Source of the DNA: Cupriavidus campinensis
GTDB lineage: Bacteria > Pseudomonadota > Gammaproteobacteria > Burkholderiales > Burkholderiaceae
Direction: 5' to 3'
Assembly (NCBI RefSeq): GCF_905397395.1
Contig: NZ_CAJPVH010000009.1
Location: forward strand, 62,001 to 126,000
Length of the DNA: 64,000 bases
In this document: one piece after another, positions 17,445 through 26,322 of the stretch
Numbering within the stretch: the first letter of the stretch is position 1
Layout: every line of letters begins with the position of its first letter
Made by a program: the position numbers and the translations under genes
The notes under the pieces: generated by a model
What the model was told of the DNA's origin: nothing
What the model saw: only the letters and a program-made list of their open reading frames with translations
The model's database searches: none

Positions 17445-18863
17445 TCAGATCTCGGGTTGGCCCGCTTCGAGGAACCGGCCACGGCCGGCCGTGGGTTCCA
17501 GGTATTCGCCGTTGCGCACGATCAACTCGCCCCGCGAGAACGTGGTCATCGGCCAGCCAGTCACCTCGATACCTTCATACGGCGTGTAGTCCACGGCGTG
17601 ATGCAGGTTGCTGTTGGCGATGCGCACCTGGCGCGCCGGGTCCCACAGCACGATGTCGGCATCGGCGCCAATCGCGATGGTGCCCTTGCGCGGGTAGAGC
17701 CCGTACAGCTTGGCCGGTCGGTACGCGGTCAGTTCGACGAACTGGTGCAGAGACAGCTTGCCGCGCGTCACGCCATCGAACAGCAGCGGCAGGCGGGTCT
17801 CGATGCCGGGCACGCCGTTGGGGATGTGATCGAACGGCTGCGCCGTGCCGCCGAGCTTCTTGCCCTCGGGATCGTCGTAGTTGAACGGCGCGTGATCCGA
17901 CGAGAAGACGCTGAACACGCCGTTGGCCAGCGCGCGCCACACGGCGGCCTGATTCTCCGGGTCGCGCGGCGGCGGACTGCACACGCACTTGGCGCCCTCG
18001 TAGCCGTCGTCGCCAGGCAGGCCCATGTCTTCGGCGGTCAGGTACAGGTATTGCGGGCAGGTCTCGGCAAGGATCTTCATGCCGCGGCCCTGCGCCCAGC
18101 GGATCTGCTCGATGGCTTCCTTGCCGGACACATGCACGATCAGGATCGGCACATCGACCAGTTCCGCGAACGAGATCGCGCGATGCGTGGCTTCCCGCTC
18201 CACCACTGCGGGGCGTGCCAGCCCGTGGAAGCGCGGCGCGATGCGGCCTTCGCCCACCAGCTTGTCGGTCAGCCACGAGATGCAATCGGCATTCTCGGCA
18301 TGCACCATCACCAACGCCTTGTTCTGGCGGGCGACGTCCAGCACTTCCAGCATTTCCCGGTCCGACAGCTTCAGGTCGTCGTAGGTCATGTAGACCTTGA
18401 ACGAGCTGTAGCCCTGGCGGATCAGCGCCGGCAGTTCGTCCTGCAGCACGGCGGGCGTCGGGTCCGCCACGATCAGGTGGAAGGCATAGTCGATGACCGC
18501 GCGGCCATCGGCGCGGCGATGGTAATCGGCCACCGCCGCCCGGAGCGAATGACCCTTCTCCTGCGCGGCGAACGGGATCACCGTGGTGGTGCCGCCGCAC
18601 ACCGCCGCGCGCGTGCCGGTAAAGAAATCGTCGGCCATACGCATGCCGTCTGGCATGGGCTGGTCCAGGTGGCAATGGCCGTCGATACCACCGGGCAGGG
18701 CCAGCAGGCCCGTGGCGTCGACTTCCGTTGCGGCGGCGGGCAGGTCGTGCCCGAGCGCCACGATGCGGCCGTGGCGCACGCCGATGTCACAGCGGAAGCG
18801 GTCCGAAGCGGTGACCACGTCGGCATTGCGGATCACGAGGTCAAGAATGTTGTCTGCAGGCAT
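17445..18863 (-). CDS. hydA: D-hydantoinase / dihydropyrimidinase
   Basis: A 472-residue cyclic amidohydrolase that opens hydantoin or dihydropyrimidine rings. The metal site is complete: GGIDGHCHLD (HxH), the carbamylated lysine in SSFKVYMTY (about 156), HAEN, HVSG and the Asp in SSDHAPFN. GVPGIETRLPLL is typical of dihydropyrimidinases and hydantoinases. I chose ATG 18863, seven bases after GGAGG; ATG 18869 is too close to that site. The operon lacks a recognisable N-carbamoyl amino acid hydrolase. Cytoplasmic. Confidence 0.93.
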   Translation of the reverse strand: MPADNILDLVIRNADVVTASDRFRCDIGVRHGRIVALGHDLPAAATEVDATGLLALPGGIDGHCHLDQPMPDGMRMADDFFTGTRAAVCGGTTTVIPFAAQEKGHSLRAAVADYHRRADGRAVIDYAFHLIVADPTPAVLQDELPALIRQGYSSFKVYMTYDDLKLSDREMLEVLDVARQNKALVMVHAENADCISWLTDKLVGEGRIAPRFHGLARPAVVEREATHRAISFAELVDVPILIVHVSGKEAIEQIRWAQGRGMKILAETCPQYLYLTAEDMGLPGDDGYEGAKCVCSPPPRDPENQAAVWRALANGVFSVFSSDHAPFNYDDPEGKKLGGTAQPFDHIPNGVPGIETRLPLLFDGVTRGKLSLHQFVELTAYRPAKLYGLYPRKGTIAIGADADIVLWDPARQVRIANSNLHHAVDYTPYEGIEVTGWPMTTFSRGELIVRNGEYLEPTAGRGRFLEAGQPEI

Positions 18864-18890
18864 GGTCATCCCTCCGTTACGCGCCCTGGC

Positions 18891-19619
18891 TTACTCGACT
18901 TCGCGGAACAGCCGGCCCCAGCCCGTCAGGGCGCGGGTGTCCACGCCGGCCAGGCGCAGCGACTTCCACACGACCGTGGAGATCGTGTCATAGAGCGGGA
19001 TGCCGGTCTCGGCTTCCAGTTCCTCCGCCAGATGCGCGGCGTGCAGGTTGGTGCAGAACGTGGAGATGGCCTGCACGTTTTCCTTGGCCAGTTCGCGCAC
19101 CATCGCGCGGATCGTGTCCTCCTGAACCTCGGCGAAGCTGTAGTTCACGTGGAGGTCCAGGTGACGCTCGGCCGAGCAGTCGAAGCCGCTGCGCTGGTAG
19201 TTGGCAATGATGCGCTGCTGCACGTCGGCCAGATACGGCGTGGCCAGCCCGAAGCGGCGCGCGCCGGTCTTTTCGAGGATTTCGTTCAGGGCCAGGACCG
19301 AGGTAGTGGCGGGAATGCCGGTGGCTTCGGTGATCTGCTTGCACAGCGCCAGGTCACGGTCGAAGCCGAGCCAGCCGGACGAGGTGCCGTTCCACGCAAT
19401 CACGTCGACACGGGCATCGGCCAGCAGGCGGGCCGCCGCGAGGATCTTCTCCAGGTCGAACTGGCCCAGCGCCTGGTCACGCAGTGAAATCTCGGTGACC
19501 GTGAAGCGCGAGAAATGCGCGCTGACGTTGGGCAAGCCGCTGACCATCGCGCTGGTAATCGGCTCCAGCGCGGTGTTGGAAGACGGCGTCAGCATGCCAA
19601 GGCGAATCTGTTTGCTCAT
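18891..19619 (-). CDS. Maleate isomerase / arylmalonate decarboxylase-like protein
   Basis: A 242-residue member of the Asp/Glu racemase superfamily, closest by eye to maleate cis-trans isomerase and arylmalonate decarboxylase (LGMLTPSSNTALEP at the N-terminus). The first catalytic position lies in IAWNGTSSGW, without Cys; the second, STFCTNLHAA, keeps Cys. A single-cysteine arrangement is known in arylmalonate decarboxylase, so decarboxylase or isomerase chemistry is possible. It sits between the serine hydrolase and the hydantoinase genes. Confidence 0.8.
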   Translation of the reverse strand: MSKQIRLGMLTPSSNTALEPITSAMVSGLPNVSAHFSRFTVTEISLRDQALGQFDLEKILAAARLLADARVDVIAWNGTSSGWLGFDRDLALCKQITEATGIPATTSVLALNEILEKTGARRFGLATPYLADVQQRIIANYQRSGFDCSAERHLDLHVNYSFAEVQEDTIRAMVRELAKENVQAISTFCTNLHAAHLAEELEAETGIPLYDTISTVVWKSLRLAGVDTRALTGWGRLFREVE

Positions 19620-19682
19620 GGTTGTTTCTCAGGAGTTTGCGGGCACCGTCTGGGGGCAGCGCCTCTGCAGGTTGTATTGGTT

Positions 19683-20882
19683 TTATTGTTCGGGCTTGTC
19701 GTTGAAGGCGAGCTGCGTGCCGGGCACACCGTGGCTGGTGCGCGCCAGTTCGAGTTCTCGCTTCAACGCGGCTTGTCGCGCGGCGTCCGGCTTGACGGCG
19801 TTGCCGGCCTGCAGCGCGGGAAGCACGTAGTCGTTGACCATCTGGCGATAGAGGTCGAGATACTTCGCGTCGCGCAGGCCGCCCTGCGTCGACATGATGC
19901 TGTTCATGACGATCACCGCGTTCTGCTTGGGCAGCACCGTGATGAACTGGCCCTTGTAGCCCATGGCGCTGAATTCGCGCTCGCTCTTGACGATGTTGTT
20001 GACCCAGCAGTAGTAGCCATAGTCCCCGGCGGGGCCGGACGGCGTGGTCATCTGGGCCACCCACGAGGCGGGCACGATCTGCTGGCCGTTCCAGCGGCCC
20101 TGGTTCAGCATCAGCATGCCGAGCCGGGCCATGTCGAGCGAGCGCAGGCGCAGGCCCCATCCCCCGGATACGGCGCCCTTGCCGTCGGCACCGTCCCAGC
20201 GGTAGTGCGCCATGCCCAGCGGCTTGAACAGGCGCTGCGCGGCGTACTGCTGCTCCGGCATGCCCGTGACCTGGCTGATCGTGGCGCCGACCAGCACGGG
20301 GTTGACGTCGATGTAGTCGAACTCCGTACCGGGCTTGGCCCGCACACTGGCGGAGGCGGCCACCTTGAGGCGGTCCGGCACGCCGTAGTACAGCGTGTCG
20401 GTGCCCTCCACCAGCTTGTACGACAGGCCGCTCGACATCGACATCAGGTGCCGCAGCTGGATCTGCTGCTTGTCCGCCAGTGACGGGGCAAGATCGGGGC
20501 GAGCAGCCGCCAGCCTTGGGGCCGGTGCGTCGCTCGCGCTGAGCTTGCCGTCACCGACCAGCGTGCCAACCAGCAGCGCGCTGATGAACTTGGTGACGGA
20601 GTACAGCTCGTGGTTGTAGTCCCGCGAGAGGCCGTCGCCGTAGCGCTCGAAGACGATCTTGCCGTCCTTGATGACGAGCAGGCTGCGCACGTCGAGCTGG
20701 TCGCGCCGGATCCATTCGGACAAGGCGACGAGCCGCGTGGAATCCACGCCGACCGACTCGGGCTGTGCCGTGGGAATGCCTTCGGTGGTAGCGGTGGCGG
20801 TGGCGGCGGCAGCCATGGCCGGCTGTGCCAGCAGGGTGCCAGCGGCCAGCAGCGCCGCCACCACGGGGTGGAATCGTTGCAT
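19683..20882 (-). CDS. Exported class C beta-lactamase-type serine hydrolase
   Basis: A 399-residue protein with a signal peptide (LLAAGTLLAQPAMAAA) and the penicillin-binding fold. The SxxK motif is YSVTKF, a tyrosine motif is in FDYIDVN, and GYKGQF occupies the place of the third motif. This pattern matches EstB esterases and 6-aminohexanoate-dimer hydrolases (NylB type) more than resistance beta-lactamases. ATG 20882 follows GGAGACCAAC. In the operon between an importer and the hydantoinase it could hydrolyse an ester or amide in the periplasm before uptake (inference). Confidence 0.85.
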   Translation of the reverse strand: MQRFHPVVAALLAAGTLLAQPAMAAAATATATTEGIPTAQPESVGVDSTRLVALSEWIRRDQLDVRSLLVIKDGKIVFERYGDGLSRDYNHELYSVTKFISALLVGTLVGDGKLSASDAPAPRLAAARPDLAPSLADKQQIQLRHLMSMSSGLSYKLVEGTDTLYYGVPDRLKVAASASVRAKPGTEFDYIDVNPVLVGATISQVTGMPEQQYAAQRLFKPLGMAHYRWDGADGKGAVSGGWGLRLRSLDMARLGMLMLNQGRWNGQQIVPASWVAQMTTPSGPAGDYGYYCWVNNIVKSEREFSAMGYKGQFITVLPKQNAVIVMNSIMSTQGGLRDAKYLDLYRQMVNDYVLPALQAGNAVKPDAARQAALKRELELARTSHGVPGTQLAFNDKPEQ

Positions 20883-20907
20883 GTTGGTCTCCTCCAGCCG
20901 ATGCCCG

Positions 20908-22206
20908 TCAGACCGGGATCTTCTTTTCGTAGTCGATGGCGGTGGACGACAGCAGCAGGCCCACGCCGGCGGCGGCAAAGAACATCAGCGCCAGGAAGTA
21001 CGAGCCGGTGAACTGCACAATCATGCCGACGATGATCGGCACGCAGATGCCGCCGATATTGCCACCGAGGTTCATCACGCCGCCCAGGAAGCCGATCTTG
21101 TCACGGGTACCCAGGATCGACGGGATGCACCAGAACAGGCCGCACCAGCGCAGGAAGAACAGCGTGGAGGACAGCAGGGCCACGACCACGGTGGCGTTGG
21201 TGACATAGGCCACGGAGAAAATCGACACAGTGGCGACCACGGCGGCGATGCCGAACAGCGTACGCATCACCACGTTGGGGCGGCCGCCGGCCTCCTTCCA
21301 CTTGTCCGCGATCCAGCCGCCGATCAGTTCGCCCACGAAGCCGCTGAAGAAAATGATGAAGCTGGCACCGCCCATCGCCTTGATGTCGAAGCCGTGCACC
21401 TTGTTCAGGTAGTTGGGCATCCAGGTGAGCAGGCCGTAGAACACGGTGTTGAAGCACATCCAGCCGATGGCCATGCACCAGACCGAACGGTACTTGAAGA
21501 AGTCGAGCGAACGGCCCGACAGATTGGCCGGCTCGGCACGATGCTCGCTGGCCTGGGCTTCCTCGATATAGCGTGCCTCGAGTTCGTTCACGCCGGCGTG
21601 CTGGCGCGGGGAATTGCGGATGTACCACCAGGCCACGGCGCCGGCGATGACGGTGCCCACGCCCGCCACGACGAAGGCCAGGCGCCAGGAGTCGAGCGCG
21701 GCAATCAGCCAGGTGATGATGATCGCGCCCAGTGCCGCGCCAAGCGGCGCGCCGCCATCGAGCAGCGTGGCGCCACGGCCGCGTTCGTTCTGCGTCATCC
21801 AGATGGCGTTGAGCTTGCCGCCTGCCGGATAGATCGGCGCTTCGGCGGCACCGAGGCCCAGGCGGGTCAGCATCAGCGTCGTGGCGCTGGTGCACACGGC
21901 GGCCAGGGCCTGGAAGGCACCCCAGAACACGGTGGCGCAGGCAATCACGATGCGCGGCTTGTATTTGTCGGCCAGCATGCCGCCCGGCACCTGCATCAGG
22001 GCGTAGGTCCAGAAGAACGAACTGAGGATCAGGCCCTGCATGGTGGGGCTGAGATCAAACTCCTTCGCGATCAGCGGCATGGCCACGGACAACGACGCGC
22101 GGTCGATGTAGTTGATCGCGATCAGGAACAGCATCATCAGGAAGATCTTCCAGCGGACGGTGCTGCGCGTGGCCGGCATCGTGGCGGCCTGGCTCGTGGA
22201 TGGCAT
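20908..22206 (-). CDS. MFS transporter, anion:cation symporter type
   Basis: A 432-residue protein with twelve predicted membrane segments. NYIDRASLSVAMP after the first segment and GGMLADKYKPR between segments 2 and 3 are hallmarks of the sugar-acid/organic-anion symporter family; RLGLGAAEAPIYPAG is also typical. AGGAG lies before ATG 22206. It is the first gene of the hydantoinase operon and divergent from a GntR regulator, so it probably imports the substrate across the inner membrane. Confidence 0.9.
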   Translation of the reverse strand: MPSTSQAATMPATRSTVRWKIFLMMLFLIAINYIDRASLSVAMPLIAKEFDLSPTMQGLILSSFFWTYALMQVPGGMLADKYKPRIVIACATVFWGAFQALAAVCTSATTLMLTRLGLGAAEAPIYPAGGKLNAIWMTQNERGRGATLLDGGAPLGAALGAIIITWLIAALDSWRLAFVVAGVGTVIAGAVAWWYIRNSPRQHAGVNELEARYIEEAQASEHRAEPANLSGRSLDFFKYRSVWCMAIGWMCFNTVFYGLLTWMPNYLNKVHGFDIKAMGGASFIIFFSGFVGELIGGWIADKWKEAGGRPNVVMRTLFGIAAVVATVSIFSVAYVTNATVVVALLSSTLFFLRWCGLFWCIPSILGTRDKIGFLGGVMNLGGNIGGICVPIIVGMIVQFTGSYFLALMFFAAAGVGLLLSSTAIDYEKKIPV

Positions 22207-22292
22207 GACGGGGGTCTCCTTGCTCCTTGGGTGCTGCGTTGTCGAGGCGTTTCTGTTCGGGGTGTCGCGCAACTGGACGGAGTATAGGATAC

Positions 22293-22308
22293 GTAATCTG
22301 TAATTACA
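22293..22308. promoter_or_regulatory. Palindromic TGTAATTACA, candidate GntR operator
   Basis: A perfect ten-base palindrome (22299-22308) overlaps a wider inverted repeat GTAAT-N5-ATTAC (22293-22307). It is AT-rich against its surroundings and lies between the divergent MFS gene (start 22206) and the GntR gene (start 22400), where a regulator of both would bind. Confidence 0.5.
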
Positions 22309-22399
22309 ACGCGTGTAAGTCGTTGATTTATATGCATAGGGAAAGCACCAATTCCGGGTGTGATAGGCTTCGCTTCAGTGCAATTTCCCCATTCTGGTG

Positions 22400-23122
22400 A
22401 TGTCCGTGACACAAGCGCTGCCCAAAACCGCCCGACTCCGCACTCTTGGCATGTCCGCCGAAATCGCGGCGCGGCTGCGCACGATGATTCAGGAGGGCGA
22501 GCTGCCGCCCGGGGTCCGTATCGACGAAAAGGCGTTCTGCGAAGCGTTCGACGTTTCCAAGACGCCCCTGCGTGAAGCGCTGAAGGTGCTGGTGTCGGAA
22601 GGGCTGGTGCTGCATCGCCAGTACATCGGCTACCGCGTGGCGCCGCTGGACCTGGGGGAATTGCGCGAGACCTTTGAAACGCTGCATGGGCTGGAAGCCC
22701 ATGCCGGTGAACTGGTGGCCCGCCGCATGAGCGACGCGGCGCTCGCCAAGATCGAGCGCAAGCACCAGGCCATGATCGACGCGCATGCAGCCAGCCGGCG
22801 CACGGACTACTTCCGCATCAACCAGGAAATCCACCAGCTGATTGTCGACAGCGCGGACAACGCCGTGCTGTCCGGCATCTACGCCACGCTGATGAGCAAG
22901 GTGCATCGCGCGCGGGGCGCGGCCAACACCGACATGCTGCGCTGGCAGGAATCGCACGAGGAACACGAGGCCATCATGGCCGCCCTGCGCGAAGCGGGCC
23001 GCCCGCGACTGCCGCAGATCCTGCGCGAGCATTCCGAGAACACTGCGAAGGAAGTCTTGCGGGTACTCGAGCAAACCCTCGCGGAGCCTGCCGCGCGCGT
23101 GGCTGGCGCCAGGGGGCGCTAG
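22400..23122 (+). CDS. GntR-family regulator, FCD (FadR-type) subfamily
   Basis: About 240 residues. The N-terminal winged helix includes LPPGVRIDEKAFCEAFDVSK and TPLREALKVL; the C-terminal all-helical FCD domain shows INQEIHQLIV and EHEAIMAAL, which carry likely metal or ligand residues. ATG 22400 is given; GTG 22397 directly before it is equally possible. Divergent from the hydantoinase operon, it probably represses that operon until a substrate binds. Confidence 0.9.
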   Translation: MSVTQALPKTARLRTLGMSAEIAARLRTMIQEGELPPGVRIDEKAFCEAFDVSKTPLREALKVLVSEGLVLHRQYIGYRVAPLDLGELRETFETLHGLEAHAGELVARRMSDAALAKIERKHQAMIDAHAASRRTDYFRINQEIHQLIVDSADNAVLSGIYATLMSKVHRARGAANTDMLRWQESHEEHEAIMAALREAGRPRLPQILREHSENTAKEVLRVLEQTLAEPAARVAGARGR

Positions 23123-23140
23123 GGTACGCCAGGGGGCGCC
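23107..23140. repeat. 13-bp direct repeat CGCCAGGGGGCGC
   Basis: Two identical copies of the 13-mer start at 23107 and 23128, at the end of the GntR gene and just after it. Function unknown. The rest of the 155-bp spacer holds no recognisable site. Confidence 0.6.
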
Positions 23141-23277
23141 AGGGCGGGGCCCGCTGCGGCAGGAGGGGGCCCGCGCGTTCTCCTTGGCGATTCGGTCGCC
23201 CTTGGAGCAAAATCCGCTTCAAATCGGTTCGCGCGCTTTCGCGACCGATCACCGAAAAGGCAGCAAACCGCGCAGCC

Positions 23278-24417
23278 ATGCAGCCCACACCCCACAAAAG
23301 TCTGCCCGACACCACTCGCGGCCCCGCCAGCCGGGTCGCCCGGAAGCACGGCGTGTGGCTCGGGGCGTGGCTCGGGGTGTTCGCACTACTCCCCGGCTGT
23401 ACCTCCATTGGCCCCACGACCATCGTGGCGGACCGCTTCGACTACAGCGCGGCAATCGCCGACTCCTGGAAGCAGCAAACCCTGTTGAACATCGTCAAGC
23501 TCCGCTACGTGGACCTGCCGATCTTCGTGGATGTGGCATCGGTGGTTAGCGGTTACTCGTTGCAGGCGGGCGTATCGATGGGCGGTACTGTCTCGACGGC
23601 GAGTGCGGTACAGGGCAACTTCCTGGCTACGGGCGTGCAAGGCGTCTATACGGACCGGCCCACCATCACCTACACGCCTGCAACCGGCCAGAAATTCGTG
23701 CGAGGGCTGATGGAGCCCATCGATCCCAAGAACATCTTCCTGATGCTCCAGAGCGGCTACGCCGCCGACTTTGTGCTGGGCATGACGGTGGAGTCGCTCA
23801 ACGGCGTGCGCAATCGCGCAACCGCTGCAGGCATGGTGCGCGAGGCGGACCCGGAGTTCCTGCGCGCCATCGAGTTGATGCGCGACGTGCAGGCCGCCGG
23901 CGCGTTCTCCATGCGGGTGGAGGAAGACAAGGTCAAGGGATCGATCGGCGTACTGCTGTTCCGGCGCGAAGACATGCCTGCGGACATCCTGGAAAAAGTG
24001 GTGGAGATCCGCCGCTTGCTGAAGCTGCCCGCCACGACGCAGAAGTTCACGCTCAGGTATTCACCGGCCCGTGGCGCGGAGGACGAACTGTCGGTGAACA
24101 GCCGCTCGATGCTGCAGATCATGCTTGCCTTCTCCAGCTACCTGGAGGTCCCCGAAGCCCACCTGAAAGAGCAAAGCGCCCTGCCTGGCCTCGCGCAGAC
24201 TACCGAGCAGGCGCAGCGGGGCGCGGTACGGATTCACAGCGGTAAGGAAAAGCCAATGGAAGCCTATGCCGCCGTGCACTACCGGGGTTACTGGTTCTGG
24301 ATCAACCAGAGCGACCTGACCACCAAACGGGCGCTCTCGGCCATCATGCTGTTCTTTACGTTGACGGATACCGGCAGCAAGGAGCCGCTGCCGTTGATCA
24401 CCATTCCCGCCCAATAG
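23278..24417 (+). CDS. Lipoprotein of unknown function
   Basis: A 379-residue protein with a basic N-terminus, one hydrophobic stretch and a lipobox ending LLPGC (Cys about 41), so it is probably an outer-membrane or periplasmic lipoprotein. I recognise no domain. The middle has NIVKLRYVDLPIFVDVASVV and a Gly/Ser-rich stretch, and the C-terminal third holds YRGYWFWINQSDLTTKRALS. ATG 23278 is the first plausible start; a slightly longer signal than usual leaves the exact start open. It is apparently a single gene. Confidence 0.75.
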   Translation: MQPTPHKSLPDTTRGPASRVARKHGVWLGAWLGVFALLPGCTSIGPTTIVADRFDYSAAIADSWKQQTLLNIVKLRYVDLPIFVDVASVVSGYSLQAGVSMGGTVSTASAVQGNFLATGVQGVYTDRPTITYTPATGQKFVRGLMEPIDPKNIFLMLQSGYAADFVLGMTVESLNGVRNRATAAGMVREADPEFLRAIELMRDVQAAGAFSMRVEEDKVKGSIGVLLFRREDMPADILEKVVEIRRLLKLPATTQKFTLRYSPARGAEDELSVNSRSMLQIMLAFSSYLEVPEAHLKEQSALPGLAQTTEQAQRGAVRIHSGKEKPMEAYAAVHYRGYWFWINQSDLTTKRALSAIMLFFTLTDTGSKEPLPLITIPAQ

Positions 24418-24442
24418 GCCAATAGCCTAATAGCCCGATAGG
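24411..24442. repeat. Four imperfect tandem 8-bp units (CCAATAGG)
   Basis: CCAATAGG, CCAATAGC, CTAATAGC and CCGATAGG follow head to tail, the first unit containing the stop codon of the lipoprotein gene. Such arrays often mark slippage-prone spacer DNA. Confidence 0.6.
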
Positions 24443-24501
24443 CGGACGATTCCTGCCGAAGGCGTCGCCGTGCTGTCGCGGGCGGGTGTCTGCCTGTGCG
24501 C

Positions 24502-24745
24502 TCAGATCTGCGCCAGGCCGCCATCTTCGGATCGGGCCGGGGCTGACGACGTTGACGCGGATCGCGCGGTCCTTCAGGTCCAGCGCCCAGGAGCGGGCGA
24601 AATTGCGCACGGCAGCCTTGCTGGCGCTGTAGACGCTGAAGTTGGCAGTGCCCTGGATCGACACCCTGGAGCCGGTCAACACCACGGACGCGCCATCGAC
24701 CAGCAGCGGCAAGGCCTTTTGCACGGTGTACAGCACGCCACGCAA
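24502..24745 (-). pseudogene. Remnant of a short-chain dehydrogenase/reductase gene
   Basis: From 24745 down to 24530 the minus strand reads as the central part of a classical SDR: GVLYTVQKALPLL, the serine block SVVLTGS, the catalytic YSASKAAVRNF (YxxxK) and RVNVVSPGPI. After that the frame shifts, and GLAQI followed by a stop at 24502 continues the homology in another frame. The N-terminal Rossmann half is missing; its place is taken by GC-rich tandem repeats. It is a decayed fragment of roughly 80 codons out of about 250. Confidence 0.75.
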
Positions 24746-24793
24746 CTGGCCGCAACCGGCCGCAACCGGGCCGCAACCGGGCCGCAACCGGGC
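24741..24793. repeat. Tandem 10-11 bp repeats (CGCAACCGGGC)
   Basis: Five adjacent units: CGCAACTGGC, CGCAACCGGC, then three copies of CGCAACCGGGC. The array abuts the broken 5' side of the SDR remnant and may mark the rearrangement that destroyed it. Confidence 0.75.
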
Positions 24794-24829
24794 AGGATCG
24801 CGGGCCGATGTCGCGCCGGCCGGCGGCGG

Positions 24830-26155
24830 CTAACGCTTCCGGCAGGTACCTTGCACAAGGAAGGTCCAGTTCACTGGATCGGTCGGCTGGCTGGTCACCT
24901 CGGCGTAGTAGGCCATGCTGTTCTCGTCGAGCGGCATGAACACCTGCGTGCGCAGGCCGGTGACGGTGCTGGGCGGGACCGCCGGCACGATCCAGTCGGC
25001 GTACATGGTGCCCGGGATGGCGGCCGGGGATGAGAAGCCCAGCAGGTTATTGGCCTGATTCAGCGTCAGTGAGGCAACCTGCCCGGTCCCGGCACTGGTG
25101 ACCTGCCCCGTGTCTGAGATGGTCAGCGTCTCTTCCTGCATCGAGCCATCGAGCGCGGCCCGGATGCCGAGGCCCGTGACATCGGCATACGACACGCCCG
25201 GCTGCCGGCAGACCCACTGCCCTGCTGCCTGGCTCGCCGTCAGCGTCTGGGCGGGCCGGAAGACGCCCGTTCCGGTGATGCGGTTGCCGCCAGTATCGAG
25301 CTGAAGGTGGTCGAGGTACAGCGATGTCACACCGTTCACCCTCAGCGGGAACACCTGTCCCCAGAGCTTGCCGCCCAACGTCAGCGTGTAGGCGCCCGGG
25401 TAGCGCGTCTGGTCCGCCAGCGCCAGGGTGCCGGCATAGCCCATGCTGCAGGTGTCGCTGTACGGACCAGCCTGGCACATCCGCACCGTGCCATCGGCGC
25501 CCACGCGCATCTGCCCGCCCATGCCGTACTGCACCTGGAGATTCCCCGAACTCGTGTAGTAGGTGGATTGCCCGCGCAGGAACGTGTAGGTACCGGCCAG
25601 CTCGGCCGCCGTCACCGGCGTGCTGACACTGCTCGCCGTGACCTGCCCCGACAGCTTGCCATCGCCGAGTTGCTTCGGCAGGCCGGTGATCTCGCCCGTC
25701 AGCGTGGTGCCGGACACCGTGAACGACGCCGTCACCGCGCCCAGCAGCGCGGTCACGAATGCCGGCGGTGATTCGGCGCTGTCGGCCTCGAGTGTGCTGA
25801 CGGTGTAGATGTTGCCGTTCTTGACGTAGTGGCCGATCACCGCGCCGGACAGGCCGAACGCCGAATCGGAGAAGCGGATCCGCACCTGACCAGCGGCCGG
25901 GGCATCCAGCGTCACGGCAAGCGTGTCGCCAAAGCTGATCACGCCCAGGTACGTCACGGCCTGGGGCGTCGCTGGCGTCTCCGGCGTGCCCGGCGTGGAT
26001 GGCGTGTCCGGCGTCACCGCACCGCCGCTACCGCCCCCGCCGCCCCCGCTGCCCGTACCGTTCCCCCCGTCATTTCCCCCATCCCCGCCGCACGCCCCCA
26101 GTGCGACGCTGACCGCCAGGGCCGCCCATGCCTTCACCAAGGTTTCCCGTTTCAT
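24830..26155 (-). CDS. Secreted lipoprotein with glycine-rich linker, unknown function
   Basis: A 441-residue protein with a lipobox ending VALGAC (Cys about 22), then a low-complexity Gly/Asp/Asn linker and a TPxTPxTP stretch to about residue 68, and a long mature part rich in Thr, Ser and Gly that reads like beta-strand repeats (TLTGEITGLPKQLGDGKLSG). No catalytic motif is visible. Similar modular lipoproteins are common in Cupriavidus and Burkholderia. ATG 26155 is followed by a typical basic n-region. It diverges from the two-component genes. Confidence 0.75.
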   Translation of the reverse strand: MKRETLVKAWAALAVSVALGACGGDGGNDGGNGTGSGGGGGGSGGAVTPDTPSTPGTPETPATPQAVTYLGVISFGDTLAVTLDAPAAGQVRIRFSDSAFGLSGAVIGHYVKNGNIYTVSTLEADSAESPPAFVTALLGAVTASFTVSGTTLTGEITGLPKQLGDGKLSGQVTASSVSTPVTAAELAGTYTFLRGQSTYYTSSGNLQVQYGMGGQMRVGADGTVRMCQAGPYSDTCSMGYAGTLALADQTRYPGAYTLTLGGKLWGQVFPLRVNGVTSLYLDHLQLDTGGNRITGTGVFRPAQTLTASQAAGQWVCRQPGVSYADVTGLGIRAALDGSMQEETLTISDTGQVTSAGTGQVASLTLNQANNLLGFSSPAAIPGTMYADWIVPAVPPSTVTGLRTQVFMPLDENSMAYYAEVTSQPTDPVNWTFLVQGTCRKR

Positions 26156-26322
26156 CTGCGACCCCTTCCCCGTTCGATAGTCTGCTGGCTCGCCGAGCCT
26201 GTTGTTTTGGTGCATGCCCACGTGCGCCGTCTTTGCATCCGGTCCCACGCGTGCAACAATCCGGCTGGATCATAGCCTTGGGTTTTCGGGCTGTATGTCC
26301 CCAGATCGTGCGACATGCCGTC

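Noticed and set aside
17457-19487. 676-codon plus-strand open frame opposite the hydantoinase and isomerase genes
   Set aside because: It crosses two well-conserved genes on the other strand and has antisense-type composition.
26030-26090. Possible regulatory GC-rich repeat
   Set aside because: It encodes the glycine-rich linker of the minus-strand lipoprotein, so coding low complexity explains it.
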